DNA from: Mytilus edulis
Taxonomy: Eukaryota; Mollusca; Bivalvia; Mytilida; Mytilidae
Length of the DNA stretch: 64,000 bases
Reading direction: 5' to 3'
Assembly (NCBI RefSeq): GCF_963676685.1
Contig: NC_092345.1
Coordinates: forward strand, 52,290,495-52,354,494
Of this stretch, positions 12,576 to 23,198 are shown one piece after another (the stretch's first letter is position 1; the number at the start of each line of letters is the position of its first letter). Below the pieces are notes generated by a model. That model made no database searches. It worked only from the letters and a program-made list of their open reading frames with translations, and was not told the DNA's origin. Position numbers and translations under genes: made by a program.

Positions 12576-13648
12576 TTTTTCAGATTTAGCCAAAAAGTTT
12601 AAATCAAAATTAAATAGTAGAAGATTTTTTTTTTATATGCTAAATTAATAGTTATGTTCTTATAGAACTGAAATAATTTAGGTTAAGTAGTTACATGGTT
12701 TTACAGAACCGAAATGTTTTAGAGACATGATAATTATATAGTAATAATTTAGTTTAATTTCTATAGTCTCTCATAATTCTTTATAGGATGGCACTTGTAT
12801 TTTAATTTATAAAATTGCTGGTTTATTTCATGTTTATATTATAATGATTATATTACAAGTGGAGAGACTTTAATAATATATTGAATCTGAATCTGAATCT
12901 TTTAAAGAGATATTGTCATAAAATGCAAAACAGCCAACAGTGCCCGAGTCGTTCGAGCAGTGAACACATATTTTGAAATCCCACTCCCGCAAAGACTAGC
13001 AAAAAAAACCAAAACAAATCAGAACAAAAGACCAAGACTGTGTCGTACAAAACAAAGATATTAAATCTTTGATGTGTATATAGACAAATCATAACTTATA
13101 TTTGCTAAAAAATGCTTGTGACTCTTTGTTATATTTATTTATTGATAATGTCATCCATACTTACTTACTTACATATGTTTATAAACTATATGTTTTTTTA
13201 TCTGTTGATAGTTATCAAAATGAAATATTAATAAATGAATTTATGATAATAGTCGTTTATTGTGCACTTTCGAATGACAACGAAGTGTATATTAAAATCA
13301 AATAAAAGTATCATAAAGTCAAAATAACATATTAAAAAATACACACAAAAAAAAAAAAAAAAAAAGAAATACAAAGTTTTGTTTTAAATCCTACAAAAAC
13401 AAAATACACGCAATAACACGACAAACAAAATGGTGTAATTATATATAAGCCGTGTAATTGTTATGTTTCTTTATTTCTTCATGGATCAGTGATTTTATTA
13501 CCTGGTTAATTACTGGCACGTGCCGTCGGACAAAACCTTTGATGACAAAAAAAATCAAATTACGACTTAACTACAATTTTTAATGACTAAAAAAATCAGC
13601 ATGAAAAACTACGTCCGATGGTATGTTTTTTTCATTCATAGCACCATC
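12576..13648. other. No gene seen
   Basis: AT-rich interior of the TIR element, with a poly-A run near 13348-13366. No recognisable coding or RNA gene. Confidence 0.5.
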
Positions 13649-14397
13649 CCATCATGGGCTTAGTGCAGTTTCATGAGCTTAGTGCACCTAGGCGGCCTAG
13701 GTGGTGTTTAGACTCGAGTGTTTAGACGCTCCCTGCTAAAACTTACCAAATAATGGTCAATAGGGATATGCAATACGTCTAGTGTTAATTATGCTGATAA
13801 ATAAACACCGTTAATTAAATCATAATTGAGAAGAGACATAGTATTCATCTCTGACTTTATCAATTCGTGAAAGATATCATTTTCATTTTCTTTATTTTCC
13901 TATCAGCTTCTGCGAAACTTTTAATGAATTATATACGGTGATTATTAAAACGACAACCTAGATAATTTGCTAAAAGGATAAAACATATCTGGTTATTTAA
14001 AATAAGACAGCTGTACACACTTTCTTTCAAAAACATATATGCCAGATATACATCATAATTTACGAACATAACAGTGTTTAAAAATAATTGAAGGGGCGGA
14101 GAAAATTTAAGAAACTAACTTATAGAAAATCCTCGAAAATATTTCATCTCAAAAACAATAGCTCTAGAAGAATCATCTGTGGCATAAGTTATAAAACTTT
14201 TATAAACCAGATCTTATAAACGTGAATGGATATATTGAAATCAAGGATAACGGGAAATACATCATACCACAATGGGTATTATTCGTTTTCTTCTCTCAAT
14301 CATTTTGTATTTTCAATTACTTAATTGATCCAATGCATTTGTTTTCTCCCCCCCCCTCTCTTAAAACTTATTAATTCAATGTGTTTTATATATGCAG

Positions 14398-14484
14398 ATC
14401 AGCAAGGCACTGTCATTTCCACCTATAATGAAGCAAGTCAAAAAAGCTATAAAATCAAATAAACCTAAAGATGCTTGTATTGAG
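14398..14484 (+). CDS. putative exon of HExxH-protein gene
   Basis: An 87-nt open block is bounded by a good acceptor (TTTTATATATGCAG) and a consensus donor (GAG/GTAAAC). It codes for 29 Lys-rich residues in phase 0 and would join in frame to the block beginning at 14851, which also starts after a strong acceptor. The intron between them consists largely of (TA)n repeats. No upstream exon or start codon was identified, so the gene is incomplete here. The function of this part is unknown. Confidence 0.45.
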
Positions 14485-14522
14485 GTAAACATATTTTTAC
14501 TTACATTATTTATCATTAATAC

Positions 14523-14525
<3 letters not shown>

Positions 14526-14562
<37 letters not shown>

Positions 14563-14568
14563 CTAGGC

Positions 14569-14600
<32 letters not shown>

Positions 14601-14612
14601 ACAAGTCAAAGG

Positions 14613-14658
<46 letters not shown>
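14526..14658 (+). repeat. (TA)n microsatellite
   Basis: Three TA runs are separated by short unique spacers (TTTTCTAGGCACTT and ACAAGTCAAAGGGAA), all within the presumed intron 14485-14850. Confidence 0.95.
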
Positions 14659-14662
<4 letters not shown>

Positions 14663-14850
14663 TTATTTTATATGATCCATCGCCCGGTAAGATTTATCGT
14701 TCACCATTTATTCAGTTATTTAATATTATTTTACATATATATTCAACTAATTTGTTTATCAGTTACGTTAGATTCTTGTCTATTTATTCATGTTTTAATC
14801 ATCTTCGCAAATATAAATATATTTATACTTTTTTATTTTTTTTATTTCAG

Positions 14851-15487
14851 TTTTTCATTCCATTTTCTAATGCCTACCATCTGCTCTGCACTTCGGGTGT
14901 CGGAAATGTGCTTCTGAATGAAATAAAAGTGCAAGTCCGGGAAGGTGCAAATTATACTTTGAGACTTGACGGTGCAAGCATCGAATCAATGAATTTATCA
15001 TCTTTTTTTTGGCACATTTTCAAAAGTTTTAGGCGGATTTAGGGATATTCTTTCGGACACAAAACCACTTCAAATTTTAACACAGACAAACTGTTTTGGA
15101 ATTGCTTTGGCAACTATAAGAACTATAATTTCAGCCATTGGAGATACATGTAGGTTCACTCCACGTTCAGTTATACGATAAAATATAGATTTCGGAAATT
15201 TGGCTAGCGAAGATTGCGTCGGACTAACAAGGTTACCTCTATATTCCGAAAATAAAGTTTATATTTATGTGGACCTAGAAAAACATCGGAATTATTTTCA
15301 TTTTTTCACTACTTTTGTTCACGAATTTGTTCACGTTTTGGAGAGTTTTGATTGCGAAGAATCACATGGTAATACTTTTTTTACATTAGGATTTTCTCTT
15401 CAGGCTATTCCTCAAAACATTTTAAATTTGGACTCCTTTGGGTTTTCTCGTTCAGAAATTGAAAACTGTCCCATCACTCAACTTTAG
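14851..15487 (+). pseudogene. zinc-metalloprotease-like (HExxH) coding block, frameshifted
   Basis: After the acceptor TTTTTTTTATTTCAG an open frame continues from the 14398-14484 exon. It shifts by one base at a T8 run near 15002-15009, meets a TAA at 15181, then stays open in the same frame to TAG at 15485-15487. The last 95 residues contain HEFVH (about residues 44-48 counted from 15200) and, ten residues later, a histidine in ESHGNTF. This HExxH...H(G) arrangement resembles the zinc site of SprT/WLM-type zincins. The upstream part has no recognised domain. The T-run shift could be a sequencing error but the TAA is a second lesion, so a pseudogene is more likely. The block is followed by an A-rich tract (15488-15545). 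Family assignment rests only on the motif. Confidence 0.45.
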
Positions 15488-16139
15488 TAAAAAAAAACAA
15501 ATAACAAAAAAAAAAAAAAACAACAACAAAAAAATCAAAAAAAAATTTAATTCATTATCCCGTCTTTGGTAAATGTTTTGGCTTTGGCATTCAAAATTCT
15601 AAATTTCCAAGCTATGGTCTCGCCTTGACATTGGCAGCTTGGCTTGTAGGAAATGATAAAATACTATCTATTTCCGACTCGAAAATTAAAGTTATCACAA
15701 TCGTTAACTATAGGATTTTTTTTTCCGTTTGTGATATCTTTAATTTGCGTGACTAAGAGACCCTCCATTTAACTCATTAAAAGACGAGTGTTTAATTATA
15801 AAAGGTTTGCACTTTGTTTTAAGACTAAAAACTTTCTTTCGTTTTCTTTATTAATTTATTCATTCTCGATCTGTTATGCCTTATCTAACTTGCTAATATG
15901 AAACTGTAAATCGTTGACTTATAATTATCATGTAGTGATCATCCCTAGATAATGATTTTATACAGAACATTAATACTTTTAAGTATCAAATGATGAGATG
16001 AACAGCTAGAGTTATTTCCCATTGTACCACGTTTTAACAGTCATATCCTCTACCAATTTCACTTTTGGAAAAGAAATAGAAAAAAGTGTTGGGGGGGGGG
16101 GGGGGGGTAAAACATATATAGATCAGAGAAATACAGATG
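15488..16139. other. No gene seen; A-rich tract and poly-G run
   Basis: An A-rich stretch (15488-15545) follows the protease-like block. A G-run of about 18 lies near 16090-16107. No open frame of interest. Confidence 0.5.
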
Positions 16140-16455
16140 CTAAAATTTAAAGAAAAGAGATATAATTATGAGTGCTGAAATATTAAGAAAAGGGAAATAT
16201 GGGTTGCTTGAATATAGATAATAGACAAAATATGAGATGAAAAAAAGATAAAGACTAAAGAAATATAGGAGGTAAAAAATATAAAGAATACAGAATTGTA
16301 GGGAGTTAAAATATAAAGAATACAGAAATAAGCGAGGCAAAATATTAAGAAAACAGAAATATGGGGTGCTTGAAAATGAATAATAGATAAATATAGGATG
16401 CAAAAAAAATTTAAAGACTAAAGAAATATAGGAGGTAAAAAATATACAGAATAGA
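16140..16455 (+). repeat. imperfect tandem duplication, about 160 bp x2
   Basis: The blocks AAATATGGGTTGCTTGAA.. (from about 16195) and AAATATGGGGTGCTTGAA.. (from about 16355) repeat with a period near 160 bp, each containing ACTAAAGAAATATAGGAGGT. Purine-rich, non-coding. Confidence 0.7.
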
Positions 16456-16478
16456 GGAACCGGTTTCAGGCGGTCTAA

Positions 16479-16494
16479 ACTGGTTTAAACCAGT
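16479..16494. promoter_or_regulatory. perfect 16-bp palindrome
   Basis: ACTGGTTTAAACCAGT is a perfect palindrome about 170 bp upstream of the polymerase start and just outside the polymerase promoter. It could be an operator-like site or a relic of the element terminus; its role is unknown. Confidence 0.5.
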
Positions 16495-16550
16495 TTCATA
16501 TACACTATAAATAATTATATAGCTTATATTTCATTCAACCCATAAAAGAA

Positions 16551-16588
16551 CCAATCAGGAAGCTTGAAATTAATACTTGCCTATAAAA
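16551..16588 (+). promoter_or_regulatory. CCAAT + TATA promoter of the polymerase gene
   Basis: A CCAAT box (16551-16555) is followed 27 bp later by TATAAAA (16582-16588), and the presumed start codon is at 16650. The same CCAAT-to-TATA layout recurs upstream of the PC4-like and TBP-like genes. Confidence 0.6.
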
Positions 16589-16649
16589 GCATAGAACATC
16601 TAAAACAATTATTTTCTGCATTTAATTCAACGTGAAACAATTTTGAAAC

Positions 16650-19600
16650 ATGGAAACAGATCTATACTACGCTGAAGACGATATTATCAGAAGAGAATTC
16701 CATGGTGACGTAACATTCGCCATCGCAAATACGTGTATGGGTCCAACAACACCATCTATCGTCCCATCCCTTAATATCTGAACTTCGTTTAACATGCGAT
16801 CTCTGCGAGAAAAGTTTCAACCGACCAGCAAAACTTTTAGCTCATAAACAAACCAAACATGAAGGCATTCGGTATCCATGTACAAAGTGTCATAAAACGT
16901 TCCTTCAGAGCTATGAAAAACGCAAACACGAAAATCAGTGCTCAGGTAGCCCCACTGTGTTACCGACATATGAATGTATGATTTGTTCCAAGCGTTGTAC
17001 GTGTGACGGCTAACGGATTACGTCAACACCAACAATACAGTCACAGTCCCATTAGTCAATCACTAAAAAGACCAACACAAGTATCCATTGAGCAACCAGC
17101 CATCAAGAAACAACGCACCAATCCCTCGAAGCCAGCCGTTCAGCGTGTCCATTGTCGACGATATAATGAGTCATTCACCAATAAACGGGACTTATACCTT
17201 CACGGTATGCAACGACACTATCAGATCGGACAGGGGACACATTTGCAAGCATCCCCTTATGAAAAGGGTCCATATCCTTGGGAGGTAAAAGGAGGTGAAA
17301 ACGACCTAGCTTTAAAAGAAGTGTACAAGGCCAACGCTCCTTTAATCTTGGAAAATCATCGAGAAGGTCCCATTCATTCCGTATATAATATACCACTAAC
17401 GAATGATGTTGACATGCACCAACTCATGCTAGCTGCCGACAGTATATACGAGCGACAACAACACGCCTTTAAGCTTACCATGACCTTTGGCGTCATTTTA
17501 ATTCACACAGAAGAAAAGCGCTACAGGTTTTTCAAACCTTACGAAAACGGTTCCGTCTTTGAAGAACCCCTGTTTATTTCAAAGAGAAGTGATATCGAGA
17601 AACTACGGCGGAAACTTACAAACTTAAATCTGTGGGAATACCTGATGAAACAGAGACCCGACACCAAATGGAAACCGTTTCTAGTGACCAATGCGCTATT
17701 TATAATCGACACTACCAATTATACGCTAGGAAAAGGAGAAACGTCCCTCCCAGATTACATTAAAGACAAGAATAGCATACACGCTCTCGTGAAAGACAAT
17801 AAAAATGCTAAGCCATTTACGGATAAACTCTGTGCTTTCCGGTGCTTGGCGTTACACAGAAGACAATCCATCACTAACTTAGAACGTAGTCTGCAGCATT
17901 ATTTTCAACAACGAAATGAAAGTACATACGAAGCAAAGCTGTTTCCCGGATTACAGTTACAAGAAATTCCAGAATTTGAATCCTGTTTTCAATTGAATAT
18001 AAACGTCTATGAATTAAAGGAAGACGATACGGCTTTTTACGTGTACAAGTCTGTCTGTCGTTTTAAAGAGACAATGTATTTAAATATGTACGAACATCAC
18101 CTCTCTTACATTAAAGAGTTTGAGAATTACGCTAAAAAATACCAATGCCAAACATGTGAACGGCACTTTAATCATCACGGTAACCTTCACCGACATCAGC
18201 GCACGTGTACCAATCAAACGAAGTATATATACCCTGGTGGATTTTTTAAAGCCCAACAAACCATTTTCGAAAAATTGGAAGAATGTGACATTCAAGTTCC
18301 GGCGAAAGATCAAATATTTCCGTGGTTCATTGTTTTTGATTTCGAGGCTATACTGCAAAAACTGCACGAGTCGACTTCCGGTAAACTACAATATACGTCT
18401 AAACATGTACCAATCTCCGTCTCTCTCTGCAGCAACGTATCAGGACATACGGATCCGATGTTTTCCGTTGACTCCAACCTCGATACATTATTAAACTCCA
18501 TGTTTAATGCCATGATTGAGATATATGAAACTGTTATTGAACTGTCCGAAATCAAATGGAGTTGGGTCAAACAGGAACTGAATAAAACCATACAGCGCTG
18601 GAGTGAAGAAGGGGATTTTAATCAGGACGAAGATGCATGCATTGATGAAGACGATGAAGACAATCAACCACCAGAGGGCGATCAAAGCATTCTCAATGGA
18701 AAAAAAAATCATGGAAAATCAATTGAAATCTCTATATGGACAGTTAGAAGGATATATGACACAGATTCCAATATTAGGATTTAATTCGGGGAAATACGAT
18801 TTAAATCTCATAAAACAAAAACTCGCCATGTTTCTAGATATGCACGTAGAAGAAGATCGTCCGTTTGTCGTTAAAAAGAACAACACGTATGCCTGTATAT
18901 CCTCTAAATATTACAAATTTCTCGATGTGATGCAATTTTTAGCACCAGGAACATCATACGCTAAATTCTTAAAAACATACCAGGTGGAGGAGCAAAAAGG
19001 ATTTTTTCCATACGAATGGTTTGATGACCCCGAAAAATTAAATCATCCCGAATTAACACCACATGAAGCTTTTTACAGTTCCCTGAAACAAACGAACATT
19101 TTACCGGAAAATTACTAATTTTGTGTCAACGTTTGGCGAGAGAATAATATGTCAATATTCGAAGATTTTTTAGTATGGTATAACATCGTGACGTCGGACC
19201 CTTCGTAACGGCTGTAGAACATCTTCAAACATCATATTTCTAGAAAAACATTGACATTTTCAAGATTGCTATATCCATCCCTGGAATCACCAGACGCATG
19301 CTCTAACAGCCAAGGAAGCGGGAGCCAATTTTGCCTTATTTGATAAGCAAAACAAAGATCTGTATAAAGTATTTAAAGACAATATCATTGGCGGGCCGAG
19401 CATCATTTTTACTCGATATCACAAGGCTGGTGAAACACGTATTCGAGTGGGAGACCAGATCTGTCAAAAAGTGATTGGATTGGATGCAAATGCCTTGTAT
19501 TTAGAAGCCATCGGAAAACCAATGCCTGTTGGTCCTTTTATTAGACGGAGGATCGAGCGAGAAAAACTTTAGTCCTGAATGTAGAGATCACTATATGATG

Positions 19601-21320
19601 GCTTATCACTGGATGAATTATCTGATTACCTCTGGTCAAGCAAGCGTACACCACAAATTGAATTATGGATCAGAGAAACGGGTTGGCAAATACTTGGTGG
19701 ACGGTTGGGACTCAAGTATGAACACAATATATCAATTCCACGGATGTTATTTTCACGGGCACCAGTGTGACGTCACAGCCAACATGAAATATCAACGATG
19801 GATCGAAAATCGAGAGCACAAATTAAAGAAGACTTTTGATACCACAAATTATTTGAAATCACAAGGATATAACGTTGTTGAAATGTGGGAATGTGACTTC
19901 CGAAATCTCCACAAAAACCCACAAGTGCATGCTATCATCACCAAAGGACGTCCTACCTTCTATAGAAAACATCCGGGCAGAGTTAACGAAACCCAAATAT
20001 TAAATGCCGTCCGAAGTGGAGATTTATTTGGAATGTGTCAGGTGGATATATGTGTTCCAGAAGAATGGGCCGATGAATTTAAAGGACAGAGTGATATGAC
20101 ACCACACGACTATTTCGTAGAAATGTCCCCTCTGTTTTGTAACATGGAAATCCCCTTCGACTCGTTTGGACAACGCATGCAAGAACACGTTGAAAAACAT
20201 AATTTATCAAAGAAACCACGCAGACTGTTGGTAGGTGAAATGAAAGCGACAGAAATATTGATTGCAACGCCTCTTTTAAAGTGGTACATTTTACATGGAA
20301 TGAAGGTAACAAAAATACACGAGGTCGTGGAATTTCAAACTCAAGCCTCTTTAAGAATTTTGTACAGGAAGTTAGTGAAGCACGCAGACAAGGAAATCAA
20401 AATCCAGATATGGCCATTATCGGAGAAACGAGAAAACTAATAGGAAATTCCAGTTATGGCTCATTGATTATGGATAAAACACGTCATCGTCACATCAAGT
20501 ATGTGCAGGGTGAAACGCCAACTTGTTTATTGGTCAATAAAGCACAGTTTCGGAAGTTAGAATACATCCATGAAGAAACAGACTACTACGAAGCGGAGCT
20601 GTCAAAAGATAAAATACGATTAGATTTGCCCATTCAACTTGGACATATGATTTTGCAATACGCCAAACTAAGAATGCTGGAATTTTATTATGACGTTATG
20701 GATGTGTACATCGATCGAAGTCAGTTCGATGGAAACTGACACCGATTCGATCTATACGGCTATTTCCGGTTCCTGTTTAAGTGACGTTATAAAACCGAGT
20801 ATTAAAGAAAAGTACAAATGTATCAACATGGCCTAACTGGGTTCTGTGATCGTCAAGACGTGGAAGCCGACAACACTGTTCACTGGTTTCCGAGAACCTG
20901 TTGTGACATGCACGCAAAATATGACAAAAGAACACCTGGACTTTTCAAGCTAGAGTTTGAGGGAGACGAAATGATTGGTTTATGTTCTAAAAGCTATATA
21001 GTATCTAACTCCGAAGAAAGTCGAGAGGAAAACAGAGTGAAATTGAGTTGCAAAGGAGTCAATAAGAATACAATCGTTAATCCGCTAGATATGTTTCGCT
21101 TCGTACTACAGACAGGACAGTCAAAGTCATCTATCAATCGGGGATTCCGACCGAAAACAATACCATCTTCGCATATCGCCAAGAGAAGATAGGCTGGAAC
21201 TATTTTTACATCAAACGGAAAGTACGGGCGGACGACATACATACCGATCCGTTAGACATTATACTTTGTCCGGTATCTAAGGAGGAGGAGGAGCATCAGG
21301 AGGAGGAGGAAACACATTAA
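16650..21320 (+). pseudogene. polB: protein-primed family B DNA polymerase (Polinton PolB) with N-terminal zinc fingers
   Basis: Replicative polymerase of the element; family members use a protein primer. In order: an N-terminal leader from ATG 16650; C2H2-type zinc fingers (about 16790-17230, one with a missing cysteine, CRRY); another finger near 18146-18215; exonuclease motif FDFEA (18335-18349); exonuclease motif GFNSGKYD (18777-18800); polymerase motif A around DANALYL (from 19483); the family's FHGCYFHGH block (about 19730-19770); motif B GNSSYG (20443-20460); the catalytic DTDS of motif C (20738-20749); and a C-terminal block ending in an acidic run at TAA 21320. All key catalytic motifs survive, but the reading frame is broken near 16775, 17000, 18780, 19120-19300, 19550, 20430, 20730, 20815 and 21150, so no continuous product can be made as written. 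Either an old decayed copy or an assembly with many indel errors. Confidence 0.92.
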
Positions 21321-21330
21321 CGACCAGTTC

Positions 21331-21340
21331 ATATATATAA
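21331..21340 (+). promoter_or_regulatory. TATA-like box before 49-aa ORF
   Basis: ATATATATAAG lies about 35 bp upstream of the ATG at 21375, between the polymerase stop and the small ORF. No CCAAT box is seen close by. Confidence 0.35.
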
Positions 21341-21374
21341 GCAGCGATTTATTAAAAAAGTTTTCATTTGAGAT

Positions 21375-21524
21375 ATGACTGAGGAAATACAGAAACGTCT
21401 AGAACGTCACGTTCTAAATATACAGCACATTAAACGTATGATAATAAACCTCGAGAAGACAAGTAAAAACGTTAAAGACATAATCGATTTGATAGCGGAC
21501 TTAAACTTGAGTGCGAAACGTTGA
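21375..21524 (+). CDS. 49-aa charged helical protein, unknown
   Basis: An intact small ORF starts 54 bp after the polymerase stop. The product is rich in Lys/Arg/Glu and in Ile/Leu at roughly heptad spacing (for example LNIQHIKRMIINLEK), suggesting a short amphipathic helix or coiled coil. No family was recognised. Its position, strand and upstream TATA-like box suggest an accessory gene of the Polinton. Function unknown. Confidence 0.45.
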   Translation: MTEEIQKRLERHVLNIQHIKRMIINLEKTSKNVKDIIDLIADLNLSAKR

Positions 21525-21540
21525 ATATATATATATATAT

Positions 21541-22099
21541 TTATCCTGCAATTGGGTGTCCTACTATACAGAAACAGCCCTACAGATATCGCTATGCTGT
21601 ATCTGTATACTATACAGATATCGCTTTAAAGCTCCGCCCACTGCCGGACTGAGTATTGTTTGAACCTGTGTGACCTCAGAATGTGTATTCCAGTTGCATT
21701 CCAATGACGATGACAATTGTCGATTTCAAAACTTGAATGTGTATGATTGTGTTACAAAATCAACCATGTCAATTTCAGCATGCATGTTTTAGTGAATGTC
21801 AAGTCTGAAGCGTAGGACAACTCGCACACTTCTGTTTCAAATTTGACAATGTTTTGTTATTTGTTTTTACTGTTGAAATTAGTTGTTATGTTAAAATAGA
21901 TAATTATTCACCTTGAGCGATGTATTATTGTTGACCATTCGAGATTCTTTTTTTTTTGCGAACCCGTCTTCAGCGTAATGTGTGATTTTGATATTACTAC
22001 GCGGGCCTCAAGGGATTACAAATCGAAAATAAATGCTAATTATGTTAGTTTTTGTGTCTTTCAAAACACAAACAATATACAGAATTAATTGCAGGATAA
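21541..22099. mobile_element. MITE-like insertion with TTATCCTGCAATT ends
   Basis: TTATCCTGCAATT at 21541-21553 is inverted at 22087-22099. The 559-bp body is AT-rich, without coding potential, and unlike the surrounding Polinton genes. It lies in a TA-rich site between the 49-aa and 82-aa ORFs, so it probably entered the Polinton after integration. A perfect target duplication is obscured by the TA repeats. Confidence 0.5.
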
Positions 22100-22102
22100 A
22101 GG

Positions 22103-22247
22103 CAATAACTGTTTAGTGTCTTTAAATATCAGCTGTATTTGTACTCGGCTCGAAACAGGTGTAGTAGCTCGCTAAAAGCTCGCATACATCTTGTTTCCTA
22201 GCCTCGTACAAATACAGCTGATATTTGAAGACACTAAACAGTTATTG
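22103..22247. repeat. 145-bp hairpin (42-bp arms)
   Basis: CAATAACTGTTTAGTGTCTT.. (22103-22144) and its inverted copy (22206-22247) differ at one position, around a 61-bp loop that contains smaller inverted pieces. It directly abuts the 21541-22099 insertion and may be part of the same composite element or a fold-back element of its own. It ends 13 bp before the start codon of the next ORF and may have replaced that gene's native promoter. Confidence 0.75.
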
Positions 22248-22260
22248 TCTATATATCTAT

Positions 22261-22509
22261 ATGACAAACACCAAAAGAATGATAAAACAAGACCTAAGAA
22301 AAATGTGGAACACGATGCTCAACACCATTGAAACTCCCGATCAATATCGTCGAATGATTATCAGTATTTTCGGAGACGGAAAAACAAACCAAGGGCGATG
22401 GTTAATTTTGAATCTATTCACCAAAGACTTGTGCGAGCGATGGCCAGACAGAGCATGGATGTTTACTGCAGACTATGATCGGTGTAAAAAGGAATTCATC
22501 GACACGTGA
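22261..22509 (+). CDS. 82-aa Polinton accessory protein, unknown
   Basis: An intact ORF from ATG 22261 to TGA 22509; an earlier in-frame ATG at 22225 lies inside the hairpin repeat and is unlikely to be native. The product is basic at the N-terminus (TKRMIKQDLRKMW), followed by a mixed helical/strand region with FGDGKTNQGRW and a C-terminal acidic/basic mix. No family recognised. It sits between polymerase and the PC4-like gene on the same strand and is followed by a strong tandem CCAAT promoter for the next gene. Confidence 0.5.
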   Translation: MTNTKRMIKQDLRKMWNTMLNTIETPDQYRRMIISIFGDGKTNQGRWLILNLFTKDLCERWPDRAWMFTADYDRCKKEFIDT

Positions 22510-22531
22510 TATTATTGATTATTACCTCTCT

Positions 22532-22707
22532 GACCAATGACCGTGATTCTTTTCGAACCAATGAACATACAGGATTTTTTTTCTTCTGACCAATGAACGT
22601 GATTCTTTTCGAACCAATGAACATACAGAGCTTTTTTTTCTGACCAATGAACGTGATTCTTTTATGGACCAATGAACATGCAGTACTTTTTAGGAACTAC
22701 TATAAAG
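22532..22707 (+). promoter_or_regulatory. tandem CCAAT-box promoter (6 boxes) with TATA
   Basis: Three copies of a roughly 55-bp unit each carry two CCAAT boxes, giving boxes at 22534, 22558, 22590, 22614, 22644 and 22669 (spacing 24-32 bp), all in the same orientation in contexts GACCAATGA or GAACCAATGAACAT. The last is followed 32 bp later by TATAAAG (22701-22707), and the PC4-like start codon is at 22753. CCAAT is the NF-Y core; the T-rich spacers vary in length. Confidence 0.7.
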
Positions 22708-22752
22708 GGTTCGTTCCTAGTATGTAGATTATTTGATAGATATATATTCAAG

Positions 22753-23198
22753 ATGTTCGCACTAGGCCGTCAACGCTATCTGGAGATAAAAAATGGAATG
22801 GGGTAAAGACGATAGATATACGGGTTTGGGAGAATGCTAAAACACCTACCAGAGAAGGCATAAACCTACCCTTGCTGCGGTGGCATAGCATTTGTGATAA
22901 CCTGCAGAATATCAACGACGCAATACAGCATCTAAAGCAGGGAGTTAAAGTCAACATCCGTCTTCATATAGGGAAGGATGTTTTTGTCTGCGTCAATTCG
23001 AACCATCCATGCATAAATATTCGTCAGTTTTGGTATCCACCTAATGAAACAATCTTGAAACCAGCAAAGAAAGGAATCACTTTAAGTCTGCCGGAATGGA
23101 AGACTTTAATTGATGTGATACCGGAAATAGAGAAAGCCGTACCAGAAGTGAACACAATGATTCCCTGTTGGCAGACGCATGACAATCAGGAGGACTGA
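22753..23198 (+). pseudogene. tandem PC4 (transcriptional coactivator p15)-like protein, one frameshift
   Basis: PC4/p15 proteins bind single-stranded DNA and act in RNA polymerase II transcription. From ATG 22753 the product starts FALGRQRYLEI, and after a one-base shift at the A-run near 22789-22794 continues through KTIDIRVWE and TPTREGINLP to GVKVNIRLHIGKDVFV and a second, diverged copy of the motif, GITLSLPEWKTLI. Two PC4-like folds in about 147 residues is the likely arrangement. The shift lies in a homopolymer, so a base-calling error is plausible; otherwise the remainder is open. PC4-like genes are not in the Polinton core set I know. The gene is driven by the six-CCAAT promoter. Confidence 0.6.

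Larger units (their letters stand above)
10692..13713. mobile_element. 3-kb transposon with 65-bp TIRs and 8-bp flanking repeat
   Basis: Left arm 10692-10756 and right arm 13649-13713 are inverted copies with only a handful of mismatches (GTCTAAACACCACC.., CCTAGGC.GCCT, GTGCACTAAGCTCA). The octamer GCTAAAAC stands in the same orientation outside both ends (10678-10685 and 13735-13742), a probable 8-bp target-site duplication, which would place the true termini a few bases further out. The right end has an extra duplicated TCTAAACAC. No transposase ORF is visible; a Helitron (11494-12371) and a dispersed repeat lie inside, so this is a non-autonomous or gutted element. An 8-bp duplication suggests hAT-like chemistry but the termini do not show the usual hAT CAGNG. 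Confidence 0.65.

Noticed and set aside
14672..14917. 81-codon Phe/Ile-rich frame
   Set aside because: Runs through the presumed intron and its pyrimidine tract into the 14851 block in the wrong frame.
18080..18712. Frames opposite or alongside the polymerase
   Set aside because: Shadows of the polymerase coding frame, which carries the exonuclease motif.
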